Assembly: GCA_025054955.1 (NCBI GenBank)
Contig: JANWZE010000133.1
Span: 33,771-97,770, forward strand
DNA from: Blastocatellia bacterium
GTDB taxonomy: Bacteria > Acidobacteriota > Blastocatellia > HR10 > J050
DNA length: 64,000 nucleotides
Direction of reading: 5' to 3'
In this document: in pieces, positions 36,664 through 44,030 of the stretch
How positions within the stretch are numbered: the stretch's first letter is position 1
How the letters are laid out: the number at the start of each line of letters is the position of its first letter
Position numbers and translations under genes: made by a program
Notes under the pieces: model-generated
Database searches by the model: none
Told to the model about the DNA's origin: nothing
What the model saw: the letters and a program-made list of their open reading frames with translations, nothing else

Positions 36664-37581
36664 GTGTCTGATCTGGTCATTGAGACCGAAAATTTACGCA
36701 AGGAGTTCGGCGCGAGAGTAGCGGTCAAAGGCCTCACCTTGCAGGTGCGACGGGGTGAGGTCTTTGGCTTCTTAGGTCCCAATGGCGCGGGCAAGACCAC
36801 TTCGATGAAAATGTTGTTGGGGTTGTCGCGGCCCACCAGTGGACATGCAACCATCTTGGGACGTGCGCTTGGTGATGTGGCTGTCCGTCGCGCAATCGGA
36901 TTTTTGCCTGAGCATTTTCGCTTTCACGAGTGGTTGACAGCCGCTGAGTTTCTCCATGTGCACGGGCGGTTCTACGGCATGTCATCAGCGCATCTGTGTC
37001 GGCGCGTGCCGGCCTTGCTTGAGTTGGTTGGTTTGGCCGACCATCGCAATAAGAAATTGCGAACATTTTCCAAAGGCATGTTGCAACGAATTGGCTTGGC
37101 GCAGGCGCTTCTGAACGACCCGGAATTGATTTTCCTCGACGAGCCAACATCGGGGCTTGATCCTGTCGGGCGCATACTGGTGCGCGACATCGTACACGAT
37201 CAACGCCGTCGGGGCGCAACGGTGTTTCTCAACTCGCACCTGCTCAGCGAAGTTGAAGTCACCTGTGACCGGGTGGCGTTCATCAAACATGGCGAAGTCC
37301 TACAGACCAAGCAACTGCATGACACGGCGAGCGAAGGCACACAGGTAGTCGTTCGTGCGACTCATGTGACCTCTGAGGTTCTCAATGGACTTGCGTCGCG
37401 AGTCGGGCCGATTGAGGTAGAAGGCGACACGTTCACGTTTCGTATCTCCGACGCCTCAGTGGTGCCCGAGGTCACACGTTATTTGGTTGCCCATGGCGTG
37501 GACGTCTACGAGATCACACCGCAGCGATTGTCGCTGGAACAGTGGTTCATTCGCATCGTCGGCACGGACGGAGGCTTATGA
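36664..37581 (+). CDS. ABC transporter ATP-binding protein
   Basis: A 305-residue ABC ATPase. Walker A is GPNGAGKTTSMKM, the signature is FSKGMLQRIGLAQALL (a KGM variant common in ABC-2 exporters) and Walker B is LIFLDEPTSGLDP, followed by the switch His in NSHLLSEVE. A C-terminal domain of about 90 residues follows. It starts with GTG 36664. The permease start overlaps its stop in ATGA (37578-37581). It powers an ABC-2 type exporter of unknown substrate. Confidence 0.92.
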   Translation: MSDLVIETENLRKEFGARVAVKGLTLQVRRGEVFGFLGPNGAGKTTSMKMLLGLSRPTSGHATILGRALGDVAVRRAIGFLPEHFRFHEWLTAAEFLHVHGRFYGMSSAHLCRRVPALLELVGLADHRNKKLRTFSKGMLQRIGLAQALLNDPELIFLDEPTSGLDPVGRILVRDIVHDQRRRGATVFLNSHLLSEVEVTCDRVAFIKHGEVLQTKQLHDTASEGTQVVVRATHVTSEVLNGLASRVGPIEVEGDTFTFRISDASVVPEVTRYLVAHGVDVYEITPQRLSLEQWFIRIVGTDGGL

Positions 37582-38477
37582 TCCGACCGGTTGCAGTTCT
37601 AACCGAGAGAACATTCGGTTCATCGTCGAGTCGCTTCCGTTGGCTGCGCTCAACTTTATTGATGGCGCGCCTGACTCTTCATGAAGCCCGGCGAAGAAAA
37701 ATCCTATGGGCTGCATTTGGGCTGGGCAGTGTATTGCTGACGCTTTATGGCGTCGGGTTGTTTTACATCGTCAAAGAGAGTCTCACTCACGATCTAAGCC
37801 CGATCAGGCGCAATCAGACTTACAACATCATTGCTGTCATGGGACTTTATGCTGTGAATTACCTGACAGTCTTGATGACGATTTTGATCTCAGTGGATAC
37901 GTTGGCCGGCGAGATTGCGACGGGAACGATTCAATCCATTGCGACGAAACCGATTCGACGCCTCGAGATTGTGCTCGGCAAATGGATCGGGTTCGCCAGC
38001 CTGTTGAGCTTATATCTTTTGTTCATGGCCGGCGGAATCCTAATCCTCACATACGCGCAAACCGGTTTTATCCCGCGGCATGTGTTACGAGGGTTGGCCT
38101 TGGTTCAATTGGAAAGCCTGTTGCTTTTGTCGGTCACGTTTTTGTGGGGGACGATGTTCTCCACGCTGACAACCGGTGTGCTGACATTAGGCCTGCAAGG
38201 CGTCGCGTTTATTGGCGGTTGGATTGAACAGTACGGCGTGATCGAGAATAACCAAACTGTCACTAAGGTCGGGCTGCTGGCCAGCTTAATCATGCCCAGT
38301 GAATCGCTCTGGCGGCGTGCCGCCTTTGAATGGCAATCTGCCATCATTAATGCAACAGGGTATTCACCGTTTAGTGGTGTTTCCGTGCCCAGTGATGCGA
38401 TGGTGGTGTATGCCGGCGTCTACCTGCTGATAGCCTTGGGTCTGGCGATTCATCAATTCGCACATCGAGATTTGTAA
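37578..38477 (+). CDS. ABC-2 type transporter permease
   Basis: A 299-residue membrane protein with about six helices: ILWAAFGLGSVLLTLYGVGLF, NIIAVMGLYAVNYLTVLMTI, SLYLLFMAGGILILTYA and others. The segment SVDTLAGEIATGTIQSIATKPI with RRLEIVLGKWIG is the cytoplasmic coupling loop typical of ABC-2 (NosY-like) permeases. It is coupled to the ATPase by a 4-bp overlap. The substrate is unknown. Confidence 0.88.
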   Translation: MIRPVAVLTERTFGSSSSRFRWLRSTLLMARLTLHEARRRKILWAAFGLGSVLLTLYGVGLFYIVKESLTHDLSPIRRNQTYNIIAVMGLYAVNYLTVLMTILISVDTLAGEIATGTIQSIATKPIRRLEIVLGKWIGFASLLSLYLLFMAGGILILTYAQTGFIPRHVLRGLALVQLESLLLLSVTFLWGTMFSTLTTGVLTLGLQGVAFIGGWIEQYGVIENNQTVTKVGLLASLIMPSESLWRRAAFEWQSAIINATGYSPFSGVSVPSDAMVVYAGVYLLIALGLAIHQFAHRDL

Positions 38478-38658
38478 GCGGCCATCATTGAGCGGGGTCA
38501 CATTGGGCGAGCAGGAACGAAGTTTTGCCAGGGAACCCTCTTCCGATTTTCCATTGAACACAAGAGAGCGCTCAGTGCGTCTTGCATGCAGGCTCACGGA
38601 TGTTCATCGAGCAAGCTTCAATTGATGAGCAAGGCGATGTTCTCCCTCTGCTGAAGAG

Positions 38659-38889
38659 TCACTCTTTAGTTGGGGAGGGTTTGTATACGAACCCAACCGG
38701 TTTTTCTTTGTCCTTCACTTCCCAGAAGACGTGAATCTTTTCTATCGGGATGAACAGAAACGTCTCGTCGAGGGCTTTGAGCTTCACGACGTTGTCTATG
38801 ATGTCAACTAACTCTCCTTTCACCGTCGCCGTTCCCCCGTAGTTAATTTCCACTGTTTTGTTGAGGTAACTGGTAAGAATTTGCTTCAC
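38659..38889 (-). CDS. Small Sm/LSm-like protein
   Basis: A 76-residue protein that reads as an SH3-like Sm barrel: LTSYLNKTVEINYGG, GELVDIIDNVVKLKALDE, FLFIPIEKIHVFWEV. Length and strand pattern fit Hfq/LSm-like RNA-binding proteins, but the Hfq Sm2 signature is absent, so it is a distinct family. It starts with GTG 38889, preceded by AAGGAGC. It stands alone between the ABC operon and tRNA-Gln. An RNA chaperone role is only a possibility. Confidence 0.65.
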   Translation of the reverse strand: MKQILTSYLNKTVEINYGGTATVKGELVDIIDNVVKLKALDETFLFIPIEKIHVFWEVKDKEKPVGFVYKPSPTKE

Positions 38890-39001
38890 CGGTCTCTGCT
38901 CCTTATCAAGGGATAGACAGCGTAATCGTACTGGCGTTAGATAAGGCCGTCAAGGTAGTTGGCGTTAGGGACTTGGATGGTTATCTAGAAAATCGCCCAC
39001 G

Positions 39002-39073
39002 TGCAACAGCACGCCACGAAGGATGAACATGCAATTCTCTCGTGAGCTTCGTGTGTTTCGTGGGCTATTTTCA
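39002..39073. repeat. Dispersed 72-bp repeat next to tRNA-Gln
   Basis: Bases 39002-39073 match 63571-63642 at 65 of 72 positions. This copy ends 7 bp from the CCA end of the tRNA-Gln gene. Confidence 0.85.
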
Positions 39074-39080
39074 AAGGAGG

Positions 39081-39154
39081 TGGCTGGGAGGCAGGGATTC
39101 GAACCCCGATACGCAGATCCAGAGTCTGCTGTCCTACCATTGAACGACCTCCCA
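39081..39154 (-). tRNA. tRNA-Gln (anticodon CTG)
   Basis: The minus strand folds as a cloverleaf of 74 nt including an encoded CCA. The acceptor stem is TGGGAGG/CCTCCCA, and the anticodon stem GCAGA/TCTGC holds the loop CTCTGGA with anticodon CTG. The T arm contains GGTTCGAATCC. Discriminator base G precedes CCA. It reads CAG codons. A promoter lies just upstream. Confidence 0.95.
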
Positions 39155-39168
39155 GCAGGACGTCGAAG

Positions 39169-39198
39169 ACTATATCGCCTGCCTGAGCCGATTGTCAA
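39169..39198 (-). promoter_or_regulatory. Promoter of tRNA-Gln
   Basis: On the minus strand TTGACA (39193-39198), 18 bases, TATAGT (39169-39174). The transcription start would be a few bases before the mature tRNA 5' end at 39154. Confidence 0.75.
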
Positions 39199-39338
39199 GC
39201 AAGTCGAAGAAAGGCATGCCATAGGTTTTTGTTATCCGGTGAGCTGATTTGATCTGAACTCACCATAGCCAACTATGATCGAGCCGCAGCGACAAGGCGC
39301 GTGCCACACACCAACGGACAACGCGCCGACCGACGCAG

Positions 39339-39367
39339 TTGACGCTCAGCGGAAAATGGCCTACCAT
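39339..39367 (+). promoter_or_regulatory. Sigma70-type promoter for the TPR gene
   Basis: TTGACG (39339-39344), 17 bases, TACCAT (39362-39367), 32 bp before ATG 39399. Confidence 0.5.
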
Positions 39368-39398
39368 CGGTCGTTCCGTGGGAAAGGCGAGGCTTGAC

Positions 39399-41072
39399 AT
39401 GAAGATGACACGAATTGTGACGCAGATTGTGTTGACTGCTTGGCTCGTTTGTTTTGGGTTCACTCTATCGGTGTCCGCTCAGCAGCGATGGTTGGTTCTG
39501 CCGTTTGAGAATATCTCTGACAAACCGGTGTACAACTGGCTTGGCGAAGGGATCGCCATGATGCTTTCGGATTTGTTAAGTGTGCCGGGCATAGATGTCG
39601 TCACGACCGAAGAGCGGCGGGCGGCATATACCAAGCTCTCGTTTTCTGACACAGCGATTCTCAGTCGCGCGTCAGCCATTCGCCTCGGACAGGAACTTCA
39701 GGTGGATCGTTTGCTCGTCGGGACGTATCAGGTAGCAGGCTTGCCGGGCAAAGAGCAGATCAGCATGACGGTTTTATTGATTGATGTGCCGGCCGGCAAG
39801 TTAGCGCAAAACACACTGGAAGCGGCAGCGCCGATCAGCGAGCTGGTTGAATTACAAGCGATCCTGGCCTGGGACCTGTTGTCCAGTCAGCAATCTCCGT
39901 TAACTGTATCGCGACAGCAATTGATCTCACGGGTGCGCGGCGTGACCACCAAAGCATTTGAGTTGTATGTCAACGGCCTGCTGGCGCCTGATCCGACTAA
40001 AAGCCTCAGGCTGCTTCGACTGGCGCTCAAGGAGCTTGGACAATCCAGTCCTGAGACGACATTCACCTCGGTGGCGTTTGCCCTTGGTAAGCTCCATTTC
40101 GAGCAGGGTCAGTATGCTGAAGCGATTCCGTGGTTGGCTCAGGTCAAACGTGGCGAGTTGTATTACCCTGACGCGCAGTTTTATCTTGGATTGTGTCATT
40201 ACTATCAGGACATGCTCGACCGAGCTGCGACGATTTATGCCGAGTTGACGCGACTCTTTCCAACCGCCGGCGTGTACAACAATCTGGCGCTGATTGAACT
40301 GAAGCGAAAGGATTTTGCTAAAGCGATGCAATATCTGGGCATCGCTGCGGCGGCCAATCGTGAAGCTGTGGACGCCTCGTTCAATATCGCTTATGCACAT
40401 TGGTTAAAAGGCGAGCTTGAGACGGCGATTGATAAGCTGCGCGAGGTGATTCAACGCCGCAGCAGAGACGGGGAAGCGCATTATTTGCTGGCGAAATCCT
40501 ATGCCCAATTAGGGCGCCAATCGGTCGCCAATGAAGCGCTGGCCCAGGCTCGTCAATTTCAACCAAAGGTTGTTCAGTGGGAACGAAGCGGCAAGCTGCC
40601 GCCGCTTGGACGGCCGGTCAGGGTGTTAGACCGCTCGCTGTTGTATTGGCCGGACGCTCCACGCTCGAAGGACGCTGCGCCGCCGACGCCTTTGACGTGT
40701 TGGCTCGATCACATGCAGCATGTCGTTGAACGGTTGATCGCTCAAAAGCGTGACGGTGAGGCATTGATGTTACTGGACGCGCTGTTGAAGCAGACGCCAG
40801 ATTGGGGGCGTGGCCATCTTCTCAAATCGCAGATTCATGAAGCTCAACGGGATTACGTTTCGGCGATTAACGAACTGCGCGCGGCGACATTCTGGGAACC
40901 TCACCTGGTCATGGCTCATGTCCGATTGGGCAGGCTTTACGCGATGGTTGGCGACAACGGGCGCGCGCTGGAGCATGTCAAGAAAGCGCTGGATTTGGAC
41001 CCTCACAACCAAGATGCCTTGTCGTTGCAGCAAACGCTGCTCCGCCCGCCAAGCGACTCCGTGCGTCATTAG
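39399..41072 (+). CDS. Secreted TPR protein with FlgO/TolB-like N-terminal domain
   Basis: A 557-residue exported protein. The signal peptide is at residues 1-28 (IVLTAWLVCFGFTLSVSAQQ). A domain then starts RWLVLPFENISDKPVYNWL and contains LGQELQVDRLLVGTYQVAG, the pattern of FlgO/CsgG-like or TolB-amino-terminal modules that pair with TPRs. TPR repeats follow from about 215 to 545 (EAIPWLAQVKRGELYYPDA, GVYNNLALIELKRKDF, HYLLAKSYAQLGRQSVA). ATG 39399 follows GAGGCTTGAC. A scaffold in the periplasm or outer membrane is likely. Confidence 0.8.
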   Translation: MKMTRIVTQIVLTAWLVCFGFTLSVSAQQRWLVLPFENISDKPVYNWLGEGIAMMLSDLLSVPGIDVVTTEERRAAYTKLSFSDTAILSRASAIRLGQELQVDRLLVGTYQVAGLPGKEQISMTVLLIDVPAGKLAQNTLEAAAPISELVELQAILAWDLLSSQQSPLTVSRQQLISRVRGVTTKAFELYVNGLLAPDPTKSLRLLRLALKELGQSSPETTFTSVAFALGKLHFEQGQYAEAIPWLAQVKRGELYYPDAQFYLGLCHYYQDMLDRAATIYAELTRLFPTAGVYNNLALIELKRKDFAKAMQYLGIAAAANREAVDASFNIAYAHWLKGELETAIDKLREVIQRRSRDGEAHYLLAKSYAQLGRQSVANEALAQARQFQPKVVQWERSGKLPPLGRPVRVLDRSLLYWPDAPRSKDAAPPTPLTCWLDHMQHVVERLIAQKRDGEALMLLDALLKQTPDWGRGHLLKSQIHEAQRDYVSAINELRAATFWEPHLVMAHVRLGRLYAMVGDNGRALEHVKKALDLDPHNQDALSLQQTLLRPPSDSVRH

Positions 41073-41120
41073 AAGCAGCTTCGATTAGCAGCATTCCAGC
41101 AGAGCTGATTGGAAACGGCC

Positions 41121-41411
41121 TTAAACGGCGGAGTAATCCGTCCATTGGCAGTGCTCATGTCCACATCGCCGGCACCAGCAATGCTGTTGTTGGCGGTGTT
41201 CCAGTGATTCATCATCGGGCGACGGTCGTTGCAGCAAGACGAATCGCTCGCGCTCGTCGAGCTCATCCCAGGTGGCCAGTGAGAACGTCTGGCACAACGG
41301 GCATAGCCCTTCTTGTCTGTCCTGATTGACAAGGTGTTTCATCATTGACACGAGAGCGTACTTCAGCTCAGTGACGGGCGCAACCCTGATGAGACGGCCT
41401 GCTGTCGGCAT
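41121..41411 (-). CDS. Small zinc-ribbon-like protein
   Basis: A 96-residue protein with two cysteine pairs, CPLC and CRRC (in HCWCRRCGHEHC), typical of a small zinc ribbon. No family is recognised. There is no clear ribosome site at ATG 41411; internal ATGs (MMKHLVNQDRQ) would give a shorter protein. It is convergent with the TPR gene and lies upstream of, and divergent from, the HU gene. Confidence 0.5.
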   Translation of the reverse strand: MPTAGRLIRVAPVTELKYALVSMMKHLVNQDRQEGLCPLCQTFSLATWDELDERERFVLLQRPSPDDESLEHRQQQHCWCRRCGHEHCQWTDYSAV

Positions 41412-41438
41412 TTTGCCTATATTTCACTGATGTTCCTA

Positions 41439-41468
41439 TTGACATTGGCGCGTTTGGTTTGATATACA
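41439..41468 (+). promoter_or_regulatory. Sigma70-type promoter for HU
   Basis: TTGACA (41439-41444) followed by ATATAC (41462-41467, spacer 17) or TATACA (41463-41468, spacer 18). It lies about 47 bp before the HU start. Confidence 0.65.
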
Positions 41469-41514
41469 CCACTGCGCATTTAGGTTGTTTCCAATACATC
41501 AAAGGGGGTGTTCA

Positions 41515-41796
41515 ATGAACAAAAGCGAGCTTGTAGACAGAGTAGCGAAAGCAGCAGGGATTTCCAAAGTTGTGGCAGAGAAGGCCGTTGATGGTGTGAT
41601 CGAAGCTATCTCCGGGACGTTGAAGAAAGGAGGTAAGGTCACCTTAGTTGGTTTCGGTACGTTCTCGGTGGCGAAGCGAAAAGCCCGTACCGGGCGCAAT
41701 CCGGCCACAGGCGCGGTGATGAAGATTGCGGCCACCAAGGTTCCCAAGTTTTCCGCCGGCAAGCAACTGAAAGATGCCGTGCGCGGTAAGAAGTAA
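41515..41796 (+). CDS. DNA-binding protein HU
   Basis: A 93-residue HU protein of standard length. It starts [18 protein letters not shown], has [19 protein letters not shown] with the arm proline, and ends [16 protein letters not shown]. It bends and compacts DNA as a dimer. The strong ribosome site AAAGGGGGTG precedes ATG 41515, consistent with high expression. It is a monocistronic unit with its own promoter; the HU-like gene at 20.5 kb is a second paralogue. Confidence 0.95.
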   Translation: MNKSELVDRVAKAAGISKVVAEKAVDGVIEAISGTLKKGGKVTLVGFGTFSVAKRKARTGRNPATGAVMKIAATKVPKFSAGKQLKDAVRGKK

Positions 41797-41868
41797 CCCA
41801 GGTTCGCTCACTGGCCAATCATTGCAAGAGCCTAAATCACTGTTAAGAAATTAATCTTGGCCTGTTGA

Positions 41869-41893
41869 TAGAAAGGTCGAAAAGGCCTTTCTA
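41869..41893. terminator. Hairpin between convergent HU and queA
   Basis: TAGAAAGG (41869-41876) pairs with CCTTTCTA (41886-41893), 9-nt loop. It overlaps the queA stop codon. Without a U tract it is at best a weak bidirectional terminator. Confidence 0.4.
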
Positions 41894-42934
41894 CTTAATC
41901 AGCATGCAGTCGCCGTAGCTATAGAAACGGTAGCGGTGTTCGACAGCGTGCTGATAAGCGCGCATGACGAGAGCGTGACTGGCGAACGCGCACACGAGCA
42001 TCAACAGTGTTGAGCGAGGCAGGTGGAAGTTTGTCAGCAAGGCATCCACGACGCGGAATCGGTAGCCGGGGTAGATGAACAAACTTGTTCGGCCAGGACC
42101 GGCTGTGACCATGCCTGAGGGATCGGCAGCCGATTCCAATGCGCGGACGCTTGTGGTGCCGACCGCTAGGATAGTGCGTCGCTCTCGGCGTGCCCGATTG
42201 ATCTGATCGGCAGCCTCCTCTGAGATGATGTACTCTTCTGCATCGAGATGATGCTGCTCGACCTTTTCCACGCGGACCGGTTGAAAGGTGGCATAGCCAA
42301 CGTGGTGGGTGAGTTCAACGACCTGAATGCCTCGCTGGGCAAGAGCGGCGAAGGTCTGCTCGGTGAAGTGCAGGCCAGCCGTCGGCGCAGCAACGGCTCC
42401 GCGATGCCGGGCGTAAATTGTTTGATACCGTTCATAGTCATCAGGCGATGAGGCGCCGGCGGGTCGCCGAATATACGGCGGCAGCGGAGGTAGGCCGTAG
42501 CGATCAATGAGCGCATCAAGTTGGTCGGCTGGGCAATCGAACTGAATGATTCGTCGTCCTTCGGTTCTGTAGCCGACCACGCAAGCTGTCAATGCGCCGT
42601 CGGCAAATTCCAGGTGAACGCCTTGACGACAAACGCGACCCGGTCTGACTAACGCCTCCCATTGGGCCGGCCCGGTCGGGCGTAGTAACAGGATTTCGAC
42701 CGTGCCTTGGTGGCCGGCCCGTCGGCCTCGAAGTCGAGCAGGGAACACGCGGGTATTGTTGATGACGACGACCGTGCCGGGTTCAACTTCTGTAGGAAAT
42801 TGCCAGAAGTGCCCATCGCGCCATTGGCCGGTTGCTCTCTCCAGAATGAGCATGCGTGACTGATCGCGTTGAGGCAGCGGCTCTTGGGCGATCAACTCGC
42901 TCGGCAAGTGGAAATCGAACGCGGCTATATCCAT
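41891..42934 (-). CDS. queA: S-adenosylmethionine:tRNA ribosyltransferase-isomerase
   Basis: A 347-residue QueA. It transfers and isomerises the ribosyl part of SAM to preQ1 in tRNA, making epoxyqueuosine. Family blocks are FDFHLPSELIAQEPL at the start, VVVINNTRVFPARL, GAVAAPTAGLHFTEQTF, GTTSVRALES and the end segment TNFHLPRSTLLMLVCAFA. Length and order are complete. Its start touches the stop of the YihY gene in a TGATG, so they are cotranscribed. No other queuosine gene is in the window. Confidence 0.96.
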   Translation of the reverse strand: MDIAAFDFHLPSELIAQEPLPQRDQSRMLILERATGQWRDGHFWQFPTEVEPGTVVVINNTRVFPARLRGRRAGHQGTVEILLLRPTGPAQWEALVRPGRVCRQGVHLEFADGALTACVVGYRTEGRRIIQFDCPADQLDALIDRYGLPPLPPYIRRPAGASSPDDYERYQTIYARHRGAVAAPTAGLHFTEQTFAALAQRGIQVVELTHHVGYATFQPVRVEKVEQHHLDAEEYIISEEAADQINRARRERRTILAVGTTSVRALESAADPSGMVTAGPGRTSLFIYPGYRFRVVDALLTNFHLPRSTLLMLVCAFASHALVMRAYQHAVEHRYRFYSYGDCMLIK

Positions 42935-43902
42935 CAGACCGATTCTTGCGATGAGATGACGGTGACGGCCTGCCTGTGAGAGGGCGCCTGTGCGCCGTCT
43001 CGGAGTGGTTCGAGCAAGTAATCACAATGCAGCAGCGCCGTCATCTGGGCCCCAAAGAGCATGAGGAGATTGGAAATGTAAATCCACGTCAAGGCGGCCA
43101 ACACTGTCGCCAAAGAGCCGTAGAGTCCTTCGTAGGGCACTTCCGCCAGAAACCAAGCAAATAGGTATTTGGCCAATTCGTAGAGGAAACCTGCCGTGAT
43201 CGCTCCAGGGATTGTTTCGCGGAGAGTAACACGCGTGTTGGGCATGACCTTGTAAACCAGCGCAAACAGTGATGTCGTTAGCAACAGGCCGACCACGCCG
43301 AACAGAACCCGCCACATGGTGCCGTTGGCCGCGATGACCGGATTGATTTTCGAGGCTTCAGCATGGATCACGGCGAGCACAGCCGTCGCCATCGCCGAGG
43401 CAAACAGCAGTCCGCCTACGCCGATCATCAATGCCAGCGAGACCAGTCGTCCGTGTAGAAACGGCCGACAAGGAATTCGCCAAATTCGACTGGTGGCTTG
43501 CTCGATAATGGAGCAGGCCCACGAAGCCGCCCACAGCAGAATCACAACACAGGTGATGATTTCACCAGATGACGGACGTGGCACACTGAGCAGGTACTCC
43601 ACCAGTGAATCCTGCGCCCCCTTTGGGACCATGAGGATCAACATTTCCAGCGCGTAGTTCCTGATGTGCGACAAGGAGGGAAACCGATTGCCCAAATCAA
43701 TGACCAGAAATAGGAGCGGAAAGAGCGCCAGCATCACAAAGTATGAGATAGCCGCGGCTGACGAAGGCAAGTGGTTCTTGAGAAATTCGACAAAGGTTTT
43801 CCCCACCAATCGGTGTGTTGGGATACTACGGCGGATCACGGTAGCAACTTCTTGAGCGCCGTGTTTGAGCGACACAGATAATCGTTCCTGTTCCGCTTCC
43901 AT
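42934..43902 (-). CDS. YihY/UPF0761 family inner-membrane protein
   Basis: A 322-residue protein with six membrane segments in the YihY (formerly BrkB/RNase BN) pattern: LPSSAAAISYFVMLALFPLL, VVILLWAASWACSIIEQATSRI, ALVYKVMPNTRVTLRETIPGAI with a conserved polar loop, and YGSLATVLAALTWIYISNLLMLFGAQ. Function is unknown; earlier claims of ribonuclease activity were withdrawn. It directly precedes queA. A short hairpin-containing gap separates it from the subtilase gene. Confidence 0.9.
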   Translation of the reverse strand: MEAEQERLSVSLKHGAQEVATVIRRSIPTHRLVGKTFVEFLKNHLPSSAAAISYFVMLALFPLLFLVIDLGNRFPSLSHIRNYALEMLILMVPKGAQDSLVEYLLSVPRPSSGEIITCVVILLWAASWACSIIEQATSRIWRIPCRPFLHGRLVSLALMIGVGGLLFASAMATAVLAVIHAEASKINPVIAANGTMWRVLFGVVGLLLTTSLFALVYKVMPNTRVTLRETIPGAITAGFLYELAKYLFAWFLAEVPYEGLYGSLATVLAALTWIYISNLLMLFGAQMTALLHCDYLLEPLRDGAQAPSHRQAVTVISSQESV

Positions 43903-43987
43903 TAACGGGGCGAATTATAACATACGAACACGGCTTGGGAAGTGAAGGTAAACGCCTCAGCGCCAATCGCTCTATTGCAGGCTGGCC

Positions 43988-44023
43988 GTGAAGGTCACCG
44001 GTCAGGTGGTCGGTGACCTTCAC
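43988..44023 (-). terminator. Strong hairpin after the subtilase gene
   Basis: A perfect 13-bp stem (GTGAAGGTCACCG 43988-44000 with CGGTGACCTTCAC 44011-44023), 10-nt loop, 7 bp past the subtilase stop. No U tract follows, so termination may need Rho or rely on the stem. Confidence 0.65.
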
Positions 44024-44030
44024 AGTGCGT

